Shown here: positions 31,408 through 42,398 of the stretch, piece after piece
Layout of the letters: every line of letters begins with the position of its first letter
Numbering within the stretch: position 1 is the stretch's first letter
Assembly: GCA_020634815.1 (NCBI GenBank)
Contig: JACKBA010000003.1
Coordinates: 186,001-250,000, forward strand
Source of the DNA: Caldilineaceae bacterium
Lineage (GTDB): Bacteria; Chloroflexota; Anaerolineae; Caldilineales; Caldilineaceae
Length of the DNA: 64,000 nucleotides
Direction: 5' to 3'
Program-made: the position numbers and the translations under genes
Notes under the pieces: model-generated
The model's input: only the letters and a program-made list of their open reading frames with translations
What the model was told of the DNA's origin: nothing
The model's database searches: none

Positions 31408-31554
31408 CCAACGTCAAGAGTCAAACGTCAAACGTGATGCGTAATGCATAATGAAGGATTGCCCCGGCCGAATCGGCCACGTCTGGCGACGCTCGATGGT
31501 TGACGTTTGACGCCTTGACGTTTGACAGCTCACGCATTACGCATCACGCATTAC
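31408..31554. repeat. word-type inverted repeat, TTGACGTTTGAC/GCGTGATGCGT family, copy 2
   Basis: GTGATGCGTAATGC (31434-31447) is an exact 14-nt inverted match to 31534-31547. GTCAAACGTCAA (31420-31431) matches TTGACGTTTGAC twice in the right half (31500-31511, 31515-31526). The words equal those at 14387-14600 but the block order differs. The serB stop lies at its right edge. Confidence 0.85.
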
Positions 31555-31557
31555 CCT

Positions 31558-32778
31558 TCACTTCTCCTCCACCAACTCGCGCTCGCGAATCCCGATCAGA
31601 TAGAGCAAGCCGTCCAGCCCCATGTCCGAGATGGCCCCGCTGGCCTGGCGCCGCACCACCGGCTTGGCGTGAAAGGCAATGCCCAGCCCGGCAATGCTCA
31701 GCATCGGCAGGTCGTTGGCGCCGTCGCCCACGGCGATGGTCTGTTCCAGGCGCAGCCCCTCAGCCGCGGCGAGCTGGCGCAGTAGCTCGGCCTTGCGCGG
31801 CCCGTCGACGATCTCCCCCAGCACGCGGCCGGTGAGGCGACCGTCTGCGATCTCCAGCCGGTTGGCAAACATGTAGTCGAAGCCAAGCTGCGTCTGCAAG
31901 CGACTACCAAAGTAGTCGAAGCCGCCGGAAATGATGCCGATCTTGTAGCCCAGACGTTTGAGCGTGCTCGTCACCAATTCGGCGCCCTCGGTCAGCCGCA
32001 GGCGTGCGGCGACCCGTTCCAGCGTCGCTTCCGGCAGACCCGCCAGCAGGGCCACGCGGCGCGCCAGGCTCTGGCGGAAGTCCAGTTCGCCGCGCATGGC
32101 CGCCGCGGTGATGGCCGCCACCTCCTCGCCCACGCCCGCCTCCTTGGCCAGCTCGTCGATCACCTCGGCCTGGATCAGCGTCGAATCCATGTCGAAGACG
32201 ACCAGCCGCCGGTTGCGCCGGTAGATATCGTCGACGTGGAAGGAGATGTCCACACCCATGGCGGTCGAGATTTGCAGCAACTGGGCGCGCATGGCCGTCT
32301 CGTCGGCGAGGCGGCCGCTGGCGGTCATCTGCACGCAGGCGCGCGGCGTGCGCGAGGGATTGCTGAGCGAGGGCCGCCCCGACAGCCGCGTGATGACGTC
32401 GATATTGAGGTCGTTGGCGGCGCAAACCGCGGCCACGCTCGAGATCTGCGCAGCGCTGAGCTTGCGCCCCAGCAACGTGATGATGTGACGCCGTTTGCCC
32501 TGTTCGGCGACCCACGTCTCGTAGTCGGCCAGCGTCGTCGGGCGGAAGCGCACCTCCACGCCCAGTTCGTGGCCGGCAAAGAGCAGGTCCTTGAGCACGG
32601 GCGAGGCATGGTGCTCATCGGGTATCTCGACCAGCAGGCCCAGCGAAATGTAGTCGTGGATGACCGCCTGGCCGACATCGAGCACGTTGACGCCATGCTC
32701 GGCCAGCACGCCGGTGACGCGCGCGACCAGGCCGGTGCGATCTTTGCCGGTCACGTTGACAAGAATGATTTCAGACAT
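31558..32778 (-). CDS. serB: phosphoserine phosphatase with ACT domains
   Basis: The 406-residue enzyme has two N-terminal ACT-like domains (IILVNVTGKDRTGLVARVTG; then RRHIITLLGRKL, ending near 165). The HAD phosphatase core has FDMDSTLIQ (motif I), ISGGFDYF (motif II), a conserved Lys in DGPRKAELL and VGDGANDLPML (motif IV). It makes serine from phosphoserine, the last step of the pathway; ACT domains suggest serine feedback. serA and serC are not in the window. Confidence 0.95.
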   Translation of the reverse strand: MSEIILVNVTGKDRTGLVARVTGVLAEHGVNVLDVGQAVIHDYISLGLLVEIPDEHHASPVLKDLLFAGHELGVEVRFRPTTLADYETWVAEQGKRRHIITLLGRKLSAAQISSVAAVCAANDLNIDVITRLSGRPSLSNPSRTPRACVQMTASGRLADETAMRAQLLQISTAMGVDISFHVDDIYRRNRRLVVFDMDSTLIQAEVIDELAKEAGVGEEVAAITAAAMRGELDFRQSLARRVALLAGLPEATLERVAARLRLTEGAELVTSTLKRLGYKIGIISGGFDYFGSRLQTQLGFDYMFANRLEIADGRLTGRVLGEIVDGPRKAELLRQLAAAEGLRLEQTIAVGDGANDLPMLSIAGLGIAFHAKPVVRRQASGAISDMGLDGLLYLIGIRERELVEEK

Positions 32779-32790
32779 GCGGTTTCCAGT

Positions 32791-33216
32791 TCAGAGCGAT
32801 ATGACCAGAATGCCGCCGACCATCAGCAGCGCTCCGATCGTCGAACGCCACGTCAGCGGTTCGTGAAGGATGAGGGCCGACAGGACGACAACGAGCAACA
32901 AGCTGGACTTGTCGATGGCGGCCACCAGCGCGGTCTGCCCCTCTTGCAGCGCGCGGAAGTAAAAGAGCCACGACAGCCCTGTCGCCACCCCCGATAGCAG
33001 CAGAAAGATCAGCGTCTTCTGCGGGATGGCGCTTACCTGGTTGACTTCACCCGTGGCAAAGATCCAGCCCCAGGCCAGAAACAGGATCACAACCGTACGG
33101 ATCGCAGTGGCCACGTTTGAACTGACGCCTTGCACGCCGAGCTTGGCCAAGATCGTGGTCAATGCGGCAAAGAAGGCCGATAGAAATGCGTAGAACAACC
33201 ATCCGGATTTTGGCAT
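32791..33216 (-). CDS. single EamA-domain membrane transporter
   Basis: The 141-residue protein has four to five membrane segments and one EamA repeat (FYAFLSAFFAALTTILAKLG; ALILHEPLTWRSTIGALLMVGGILVISL). Most DMT transporters carry two such repeats (about 300 residues). Single-domain members are presumed to work as dimers. Start is ATG 33216. Substrate unknown. It lies 12 bp upstream of serB on the same strand. Confidence 0.85.
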   Translation of the reverse strand: MPKSGWLFYAFLSAFFAALTTILAKLGVQGVSSNVATAIRTVVILFLAWGWIFATGEVNQVSAIPQKTLIFLLLSGVATGLSWLFYFRALQEGQTALVAAIDKSSLLLVVVLSALILHEPLTWRSTIGALLMVGGILVISL

Positions 33217-33345
33217 GCGCCACCTGACTCTCGGCGTTGCCGGCGCCAACGGTGTGCAGCGCGCGGCGGTTGACTGACAACAGCCATTACTATCTACCGG
33301 CAAGCCCCGGCTGTCAATTCACACCATTGCGGAGGAGCGTAGGCA

Positions 33346-33383
33346 AGAAAACGCCGGCACCCCCTCAACGAGCAGGTGCCGGC
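33346..33383 (-). terminator. rho-independent terminator
   Basis: On the minus strand GCCGGCACC/GGTGCCGGC form a perfect 9-bp stem (33353-33361, 33375-33383) followed by GTTTTCTTG. It lies about 75 bp downstream of the stop at 33460. Confidence 0.7.
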
Positions 33384-33459
33384 CTGGATAGAGCGTATTT
33401 GATTGGCGCGCCTTGAATACAATCGTCGTATTCAAGTCCTCCCGGTGATCTGGTGTTGG

Positions 33460-33855
33460 TCAGCCGCTCACTGTGGTCAACGACTGCCGCCCCTGGACGA
33501 GCACCCAGCCATAGACGGCCAGGAAGCCGGCCTCGGCAACCAGCGAAATCACACCCATTGGCTCCAGCCACGCATCGGGTTCGGGCGGCAGCAGAGGCAA
33601 CCCAATCGTCCGGCTGGCGATATAACCGACGAAGGCCAACCCAGCCACCAAGGCGCCCAGGTGCCAGCCCCACATACTCTTGTTGCGGAAGATGCCCCAG
33701 GCGGCAACAAGCGCGCCGATGCCGTTTGCGTAGAACAAAATGCCCTTGTAGGCAACATCACTCATGCTGTCCGGGGCGTCGATGAAATGGACAATACCCG
33801 TAACCAGAATCGTCAAAATCCCCAGCCAGACAACCATTTTCGGAAGCGAACGCAT
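33460..33855 (-). CDS. small four-helix membrane protein, unknown function
   Basis: The 131-residue protein has about four hydrophobic segments (WLGILTILVTGIVHF, GILFYANGIGALVAAWGIF, WHLGALVAGLAFVGYI, MGVISLVAEAGFLAVYGWVLV). ATG 33855 follows GAGGG by six bases and is preferred to 33876. No family is recognised. It is monocistronic, with a terminator downstream. Confidence 0.6.
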   Translation of the reverse strand: MRSLPKMVVWLGILTILVTGIVHFIDAPDSMSDVAYKGILFYANGIGALVAAWGIFRNKSMWGWHLGALVAGLAFVGYIASRTIGLPLLPPEPDAWLEPMGVISLVAEAGFLAVYGWVLVQGRQSLTTVSG

Positions 33856-33973
33856 ATTTCCCTCAGACTCCATCAATCCCTTTCGGCAGAAGACGCTGCC
33901 GGCGCTGTCTTGATCATCGCGCCATGGGGCACGTGGAACATGAGGGCTGCCGATCAGTTGCGTTAAGGGGATG

Positions 33974-35707
33974 TTATCCGCCGCGTTCGATGGTCAAGCT
34001 GGTACCGCCCGCCACATCCTCGACGCGGCTGCGCGTCCCGTCAGGCCAGGTAATCTCCAACGCTTCGATTGTCGCACCGGCCGGCATGGCAAAGTGCGCC
34101 ACCGGCGCATCGCCGCTGAGATAGCCGCTGCCGACGCGGATATCGCGCAGTTGCGTGCCCGCATCGGTCACCAGCCGCAGATGCGCCCCGATGGCGAAGG
34201 GGTTCGCCGAATCGGGCCAGCGCAGGTTGACCAGCAACGGTTCGCCGCCGCGGCAGAGCCGGTTCTCGAAGAGGCGCGCCGGCCCGCGCAGGTTGTTGAC
34301 GACGATGTCCAGGTCGCCGTCGCCGTCCAGGTCGGCCATGACCATGCCGCGGCCGCTGTTGGGCGAGTCGAGATCCCAGCCGGGCATGCGCTCGAAACGC
34401 AGACCCTCCTCGTTACGAAAGGCCTGGTTCTCCTCCACCAATTCGTGGTCGGGCAGGTGGGCAAAGAGGCGCTCCTCGATCATACCGTTGACCGTGTAGA
34501 GATCGACGTAGCCGTCCAGGTTGAGATCGCCGAACTTGCTCGACCAGGTCCAGCCCGTGCCGTCAACGCCCCAGTCCGGCGCCATGTTCCACAGACGGCC
34601 ATCCTCGCCCGGCACCAGCAGCACATTCTCCATGATCTGCGGGTCGGCGGCCATCTGCTCCTGCACCATGCCCACCATCATGGCGTCCATCATCGGCTCC
34701 CAGCCGCCCATGGTCTCGCCGGGGTAGGGCTTCATGTCGGCGGCGAAGATCTCGAAGTCACCACTGTTGTCGACGTCGGCCTGGTCGTAACTCATGGTGC
34801 TGTGCGTCATGGCGACGAGCAGGTCGCCGGCATCGGCCCAGCCATCCCCGGCGCGCACCCAGGCCATATCCGGCGTGTTGAAATCGTTGCCGACCAGGAT
34901 ATCGGGCTTGCCGTCACCGTTGAGGTCGGGGAAGAGGATGGCCAGGGCCTGCGCCTCGGTGGCCAGCGGCGCCATGCGAAAGCGGCCGTTGTCGTTGGTG
35001 TAGTAGTAAACGCCGCGCCGCGCGTTGCCGACGATATACTCGTTGCCGCGATCGGTGAGCAGGCCGGCATCATAGCTGCCCGTGACCAGGTCCAAATCAC
35101 CGTCGCCGTCCAGATCGGCCCAGTTGGTGACATAGGCCGGCGCGGCCACCCCCGGCAGCACGCGGCGCTGAAACGTGCCGTCGCCGCCATTTTCGAAATA
35201 GTTGAGCGTGCCCGTGTTGCGCGTGAGGACGACATCCGGCAAGCCGTCAGCATTGACGTCCACGATTTTCACGTCGCGCGTCTTGCCCGTGGAAAAGTTC
35301 TCTTTGCGAAAGGCGAGGTCGCCCTCGTTCCAGAAGAGCGAATCGGGGCCGTCGTGGTTGCCCAGCAGCAGGTCGAGATCGCCGTCGCCGTCCAGGTCGC
35401 CCGCCGCCAGCCCCGCGCCGTTGGCTTCGAACATCTGCACCACATTGCCCTCGATCGTCGTGACGTGGTCGAGCGTGTGCGTCACGAAGCGATCCTCGCA
35501 GGCGGCGTCCTCGGCGAGGGGAGCGCGCTGGACGGTGATCGGCGGCGAGTCACGATCGTCCTGCGCCGGCGGCATGGCGATAGCAGGGTGTGTCGGAGTT
35601 GCGGCCATCCAGAGCAAGGCGCCAAGTATCGCCACACTGGCCAGGCGATGCACCGGCCAGCGTCGCGCCGGCCGGCAACTCCCACCAATTCGTTGTGCAT
35701 GCATCAT
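33974..35707 (-). CDS. secreted FG-GAP/VCBS repeat protein with UnbV/ASPIC-like C-terminus
   Basis: The 577-residue protein has a signal peptide. At least six FG-GAP/VCBS repeats follow, recognised by DLDGDGDLDLL-type calcium loops (DLDGDGDLDLLLGN, DVNADGLPDVV, DLDGDGDLDLVTGS, DLNGDGKPDILVG, DLNLDGYVDLY, DLDGDGDLDIVVNN). The C-terminus (LRLVTDAGTQLRDIRVGSGYLSGD, EITWPDGTRSRVEDV) is the ASPIC/UnbV module. Such proteins form calcium-bound beta-propellers on the surface, often as adhesins or carriers. Function here is not known. Confidence 0.88.
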   Translation of the reverse strand: MMHAQRIGGSCRPARRWPVHRLASVAILGALLWMAATPTHPAIAMPPAQDDRDSPPITVQRAPLAEDAACEDRFVTHTLDHVTTIEGNVVQMFEANGAGLAAGDLDGDGDLDLLLGNHDGPDSLFWNEGDLAFRKENFSTGKTRDVKIVDVNADGLPDVVLTRNTGTLNYFENGGDGTFQRRVLPGVAAPAYVTNWADLDGDGDLDLVTGSYDAGLLTDRGNEYIVGNARRGVYYYTNDNGRFRMAPLATEAQALAILFPDLNGDGKPDILVGNDFNTPDMAWVRAGDGWADAGDLLVAMTHSTMSYDQADVDNSGDFEIFAADMKPYPGETMGGWEPMMDAMMVGMVQEQMAADPQIMENVLLVPGEDGRLWNMAPDWGVDGTGWTWSSKFGDLNLDGYVDLYTVNGMIEERLFAHLPDHELVEENQAFRNEEGLRFERMPGWDLDSPNSGRGMVMADLDGDGDLDIVVNNLRGPARLFENRLCRGGEPLLVNLRWPDSANPFAIGAHLRLVTDAGTQLRDIRVGSGYLSGDAPVAHFAMPAGATIEALEITWPDGTRSRVEDVAGGTSLTIERGG

Positions 35708-35784
35708 ACGCTCTTCTCACCCTCCACGCCAGCAGAGCGCCAGTCGCCCCAGGCACGCCGCCAACCGCTGCACGGCTCGCTCCC

Positions 35785-35836
35785 GTAGTGGCGACTTCAG
35801 TCGCTCGGCCACCGACACGACTAAAGTCGTCACTAC
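35785..35836. repeat. inverted repeat, CTTCAGYCG family, copy 2
   Basis: The left arm GTAGTGGCGACTTCAGTCGC (35785-35804) and the right arm ACGACTAAAGTCGTCACTAC (35817-35836) match as inverted copies at 17 of 20 positions. The sequence is close to copy 1 at 10008-10061. It lies upstream of the secreted protein gene and the YdeI-like gene. Confidence 0.8.
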
Positions 35837-35841
35837 GTACA

Positions 35842-35870
35842 TTGCACATTCGGTTACGAACAAATACACT
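35842..35870 (+). promoter_or_regulatory. promoter of the YdeI-like gene
   Basis: TTGCAC (35842-35847) and TACACT (35865-35870) are separated by 17 bp, about 55 bp upstream of the ATG at 35926. Confidence 0.55.
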
Positions 35871-35925
35871 CTTCGGGTTTACCATAGCCGGTACGCAGAC
35901 GCAACTCAACCGCCAGGAGGATAGG

Positions 35926-36339
35926 ATGCAGGAGCAGGCGCGCGGCCCGCTGGCGCTCGGGGATGATGTCATCCGCGCCGAGACGGGGCGTGACTCGGAA
36001 TCATGGTACATCATGCTCGATGCCGGCGGCGCCCGCCAGTTGAGCCACGGGCAGATCGTGGAGTTGCTGGCCGGCGTCTACGGGCTGGAGGATCGCTGGG
36101 CGGGCATCATGGCCGTGCGCTACGAGGCGGCGCGTGCCATCGACCGCGCGGTCGCCGTACCCGCCGACCTGGTGGCGGCCATGCTCTTCAAGAGCGCGGC
36201 GCGCGTGCGCTTCGAGCAACTACCGCAAGCGGAGCAACGCAGCCTCATCTTCTGGCTCGACGAAGCGAGCGATGGCAGCGAACGCCGGGCACGCATCGGC
36301 GAGTTGATCGAGCGCCTGCAACAGGAGCGCGGCGGCTGA
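35926..36339 (+). CDS. small YdeI/OmpD-associated-like protein
   Basis: The 137-residue protein starts at ATG 35926, five bases after AGGAGG. The N-terminal half (LSHGQIVELLAGVYGLEDRWAG) recalls DUF4287. The C-terminal half (VRFEQLPQAEQRSLIFWLDEASDGSERRARI) recalls the YdeI/OmpD-associated helical domain. The biochemical role of these proteins is unclear. The match is by eye only. Confidence 0.5.
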   Translation: MQEQARGPLALGDDVIRAETGRDSESWYIMLDAGGARQLSHGQIVELLAGVYGLEDRWAGIMAVRYEAARAIDRAVAVPADLVAAMLFKSAARVRFEQLPQAEQRSLIFWLDEASDGSERRARIGELIERLQQERGG

Positions 36340-36389
36340 GATGATCTCAGGAGAGCAAACGTCGATTTTTGATTGATGCACGGGTGTGC

Positions 36390-36446
36390 TACACTGGCCG
36401 CGTTTTGTCAATCGGCGGCGGTGCCGCCGATTTGCTGTTATTTTTC
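36390..36446 (+). promoter_or_regulatory. topA upstream element: weak promoter and terminator-like hairpin
   Basis: TACACT (36390-36395) follows a TTTGAT-type -35. A perfect 10-bp stem (36410-36419, 36423-36432) then appears, with a TTATTTTT tract from 36438. It may terminate the upstream gene or attenuate topA. The gap between stem and U-tract is unusual. Confidence 0.4.
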
Positions 36447-36497
36447 TGCGCGTTTTCGCGATTTGGCGGATTTCATAGTCCGCAGCGGTGATATGAG

Positions 36498-39092
<2,595 letters not shown>

Positions 39093-39152
39093 CCCGCCGC
39101 TTCGGACAAAACCTGACAGACGGCGTTTGTGCCATGCGTCACAATCGATGGC

Positions 39153-40319
39153 ATGAAAACTCTGCCGCGTCTCACGATATTCCTGCTCCTGGCTGTGCTC
39201 TTGGCTGGGTGCAACCTGCAAGCAGCCGACCAGCCCATCAGCGCCAGCGTCGTGGAAGCGATGGGCGGCGGCGACGAGGCCGGCTTTGCGCGTGCCGTGG
39301 CGCCGCTCACCTTCTCGTTCCCGCGCGACCACGGCCCACACCCCGACTATCGCACGGAGTGGTGGTACTACACCGGCAATCTCTCTGCGGACGACGGCAC
39401 GCTCTACGGCTACCAACTCACTTTCTTTCGTAGCGCGCTGACGCCGGAGATGCCGGCGCGTGCCTCCGACCTTGCCACGAACCAAGTCTACATGGCGCAC
39501 TTCGCCCTGACCGACGGCGGGCGCGGCGAGCACGAGAGCTTCGAGCGCTATAGCCGCGGCGCGGGCGGGCTGGCGGGCGCCACGGGCGAGCCTCTCTTCG
39601 GCGTCTGGCTTGAGGATTGGCGCGTCGACACGGTGGAGCCTGGCGTCTATCACCTGGTCGCCGCCGCCGAAGGTGCCGACGGGCCGGTCGCGCTGGACCT
39701 GACATTGCGCGAGACGCGCGAACCGGTCTTTCACGGCGAAAACGGTCTCCACCAGAAAGGGCCGGAAGCCGGCAACGCTTCTTACTACTACAGCCTCATC
39801 CAAATGGAGAGCACGGGCACGGTGACCAGCGGCGGACGCACGGTCGATGTCGGCGGCCTGAGTTGGATGGACCACGAGTTCAGCACCAGCGCGCTGACCG
39901 GCAACGCCGTCGGTTGGGACTGGTTCAGCATGCAGCTGGACAACGGCGCCGCGCTCATGGTCTACGAGATCCGCACGGCGGACGGCGGCGTGCTGCCCTA
40001 CGTCAACGGCACGGTCGTCTGGCCGGACGGTACGCAGCAGGCCGTCAGCGAGGAAGATTTCGTGCTGACGCCCACGGGCCAGTGGACCAGCGAGCGCACC
40101 GGCATCACCTACCCGTCGGGCTGGACGCTGGTCTTCCCGGATCTGGCCATCGACCTGACGGTCACGCCGTTGATCGCCGACCAGGAAATGGATGTGAGCT
40201 TCGTCTATTGGGAGGGATCGACGCAGATCAGCGGCACGATGCGCGGCGAGGCAGTGCAGGGCCGCGGCTATGCGGAGTTGACCGGCTACGGGGCAAGCAG
40301 CGGCGAATTCCAGCGTTAG
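39153..40319 (+). CDS. lipoprotein of the CrtC/AttH hydroxyneurosporene-synthase-like family
   Basis: The 388-residue protein has a signal peptide with lipobox LAGC, then a two-lobed lipocalin-like AttH/CrtC fold. Typical motifs are [48 protein letters not shown] and [12 protein letters not shown]. Carotenoid hydratase activity is known for CrtC only; most secreted members are uncharacterised. The ATG at 39153 lies 60 bp after topA. Its TAG stop overlaps the convergent nudix stop by two bases. Confidence 0.8.
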   Translation: MKTLPRLTIFLLLAVLLAGCNLQAADQPISASVVEAMGGGDEAGFARAVAPLTFSFPRDHGPHPDYRTEWWYYTGNLSADDGTLYGYQLTFFRSALTPEMPARASDLATNQVYMAHFALTDGGRGEHESFERYSRGAGGLAGATGEPLFGVWLEDWRVDTVEPGVYHLVAAAEGADGPVALDLTLRETREPVFHGENGLHQKGPEAGNASYYYSLIQMESTGTVTSGGRTVDVGGLSWMDHEFSTSALTGNAVGWDWFSMQLDNGAALMVYEIRTADGGVLPYVNGTVVWPDGTQQAVSEEDFVLTPTGQWTSERTGITYPSGWTLVFPDLAIDLTVTPLIADQEMDVSFVYWEGSTQISGTMRGEAVQGRGYAELTGYGASSGEFQR

Positions 40320-40846
40320 GCAGGGGCATCGGCGGCGTCCGGCGGCAGCAGACCCCGCGCCACCAGGCAGTCGACGGCCTTGCGCACCATCTCGCGCTCA
40401 GAGGGGTAGGTGAGGATGGCGTCGGCCTGATCCAGGGTGAACCAGTTGACGCCGTCGACCTCGATGCTGGCGTCGCTCAGTTCGCCCTCCGCCGCATGCA
40501 TGAGGTAGAAGTCGACGCACTTGTGGACCAGTTCGGCCGGGTGCTTGCGGTGCGTGTCCCAGTACCAGTACTCGATCACGCCGAGGTGCGTCTCGCACAG
40601 ACCGGTCAGCCCCACCTCCTCCTTGACCTCGCGCAGCGCCGTCTGCTCGATGCTTTCGCCCGGCTCGCATGTGCCCTTGGGCAACTGCCAGCGCGTGCCG
40701 CGGTGCGTGGCGATGAGCGCAATCACCACTTCGCCGTCTGCGTCCAGGCGATAGGCGATCCCGCCCGCGGAGTGATCGCGCCGGCGCTGCCGCCAGGTCT
40801 GCCGTGTCTCATCGTCGATGGGAGGGAGTCCCTGCCTGCGGTTCAT
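40316..40846 (-). CDS. NUDIX hydrolase
   Basis: This 176-residue hydrolase has the Nudix box [23 protein letters not shown], with the GX5EX7REUXEEXGU pattern, near residues 60-85. It hydrolyses nucleoside diphosphate-linked substrates; diadenosine tetraphosphate or ADP-ribose are common, but the substrate is not decided. ATG 40846 or 40861 are both possible. It overlaps the CrtC-like stop. Confidence 0.9.
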   Translation of the reverse strand: MNRRQGLPPIDDETRQTWRQRRRDHSAGGIAYRLDADGEVVIALIATHRGTRWQLPKGTCEPGESIEQTALREVKEEVGLTGLCETHLGVIEYWYWDTHRKHPAELVHKCVDFYLMHAAEGELSDASIEVDGVNWFTLDQADAILTYPSEREMVRKAVDCLVARGLLPPDAADAPA

Positions 40847-40857
40847 AGCCCGTCCAC

Positions 40858-41373
40858 TCACTGCCAGTGCATGTTGCGATGGTCGGCGCCGCCGGCGAGA
40901 TCACCGTCGTCAACAGCAATTGCCAACGCGACAGCCACGCGCTCCCAATTGTCGGGCGGCATGTAGACCAGCGCCCGTGGCAGAAACGCCGGCGTGGCGA
41001 AGGATAGCGCGCCGGCCAGCTCGTCGGCGCTCCATACGGCCCGCGCCCGCGCAATGACGACAAAGGTCTCCATCCACTTGTCCAGCATGACCAGCCACGC
41101 CGCCAGTTCCTGCGCCAGGCCCACGTGGGCGACAGGCGACGGGGCAGCCTTCGGCGCAAAGTCGAAAGCCAGCCGGCCATCGGCGCTGCACCAGACCCGC
41201 TCCGGCGAGATCTCACCCGGCGACAGGCCGATTTCGCCCCAGGCGCGCAGGCCGTGGTGCAGATCGGTGATGGCAGGCGGCAGCAACTGTCCTGCCACGG
41301 CGGCAATGGGCCGCATACCGGCCGGCGGTTGCGGCGTCGAATGAACGGTATGGTCGACAATCGAATAGAACAT
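40858..41373 (-). CDS. unknown protein translationally coupled to corA
   Basis: The 171-residue protein is not recognised. It starts at ATG 41373, which overlaps the corA stop (TGATG), so it is expressed with CorA. Visible are a hydrophobic-polar mix without membrane spans (RPIAAVAGQLLPPAITDLHHGL, LAAWLVMLDKWMETFVVIARAR). It could be a soluble partner of the Mg2+ channel or unrelated. No known motif was found. Confidence 0.55.
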   Translation of the reverse strand: MFYSIVDHTVHSTPQPPAGMRPIAAVAGQLLPPAITDLHHGLRAWGEIGLSPGEISPERVWCSADGRLAFDFAPKAAPSPVAHVGLAQELAAWLVMLDKWMETFVVIARARAVWSADELAGALSFATPAFLPRALVYMPPDNWERVAVALAIAVDDGDLAGGADHRNMHWQ

Positions 41374-42350
41374 CAGATCCACTTGCTCCGGCGAAAGAGG
41401 ACGAGCATCACCACCGGGATCGTGATAAAGACGACCCAGATCAGCGGGTAGAACCACCAGATGTCGAGTTCGGGCATGTAACGGAAGTTCATGCCGTAGA
41501 CACCGGCGATGAAACTCAGCGGGATGAAGATGCTTGTCACGATGGTGAGCACCTTCATCACCTCGTTCATGCGGTTGTTGACCAGCGCCAGATGCGTCTC
41601 GATGGTGCTGCTCGACAACTCGCGCATACTTTCGGAGAGGTTGGCCAGCCGCGCCAGGTGGTCGTATACGTCGCGATAATACATCCTCACGTGGGGCGGC
41701 ACGACCTTGTATTCACCCGTGGACAGCCGGCCCAGCAACTCGCGCTGCGGCGCCAGGATGCGCTGTAGACGCAGCGCGCTGCTCTTGGCCGTCAGCAGGC
41801 GGTTGAGCAGATCGCGCTCCGCCTCATGCGAATGGAAGATGTCGTCGCCAAGCTTCTCCAGTTGCTCTTCAAAGGCATCGATGATAGGCATGAAGGTGTC
41901 GATCTGGCTGTCGAGCAGTTCGTAGAGCAACATGGCCGGGCCGCGCGCCAGACCGGCCTCCACATGATGCGCCGCGTTCCAGCACCGCTCGATGGAGCGG
42001 CGTGTGGCTTCGTGAATGGTCACAAGGTAGTTGGCGCCCAGAAAGACGTCGACCTCTTCGGTGTCGATGTCCATTGGCTCCTCGCCCAGGTTGACCGTAT
42101 GAAAGACGAGATAGAGATACGAGCCGTAATCGTCCAGCTTTGGCACATGCAGGTCGGTGATGGCATCTTCGATGGCGAGCGGGTGGAAGTGGAAGACCGT
42201 CGCCAGCATCTGCTTGAACTCGCCGTCGGTGGATGCCTGCATGTCCACCCACACCTGGTTGGCGGGGTCGGCCAGCAACGCAGGCAGGCTCTCGGTCGGC
42301 ACATCTACCTGGACGGCGCCGTCAGCGTGACGGCAGATCACGCGAATCAT
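41373..42350 (-). CDS. corA: magnesium/cobalt channel CorA
   Basis: The 325-residue protein has a long cytoplasmic N-domain, a coiled stalk (EEQLEKLGDDIFHSHEAERDLLN) and two C-terminal membrane helices separated by the signature GMN (VYGMNFRYMPELD). It forms a homopentameric Mg2+/Co2+ channel. The C-terminus ends in basic residues (FRRSKWI), as is typical. Confidence 0.95.
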   Translation of the reverse strand: MIRVICRHADGAVQVDVPTESLPALLADPANQVWVDMQASTDGEFKQMLATVFHFHPLAIEDAITDLHVPKLDDYGSYLYLVFHTVNLGEEPMDIDTEEVDVFLGANYLVTIHEATRRSIERCWNAAHHVEAGLARGPAMLLYELLDSQIDTFMPIIDAFEEQLEKLGDDIFHSHEAERDLLNRLLTAKSSALRLQRILAPQRELLGRLSTGEYKVVPPHVRMYYRDVYDHLARLANLSESMRELSSSTIETHLALVNNRMNEVMKVLTIVTSIFIPLSFIAGVYGMNFRYMPELDIWWFYPLIWVVFITIPVVMLVLFRRSKWI

Positions 42351-42398
42351 CGGTTTCCATCACCTTCTGGCGCGGGCGGCATCGTCATGGCGACGCGC

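Noticed and set aside
33971..35788. Long open frame antisense to the FG-GAP gene
   Set aside because: Repeated DxDGDGD loops and a signal peptide lie on the minus strand; the antisense frame lacks any known family.
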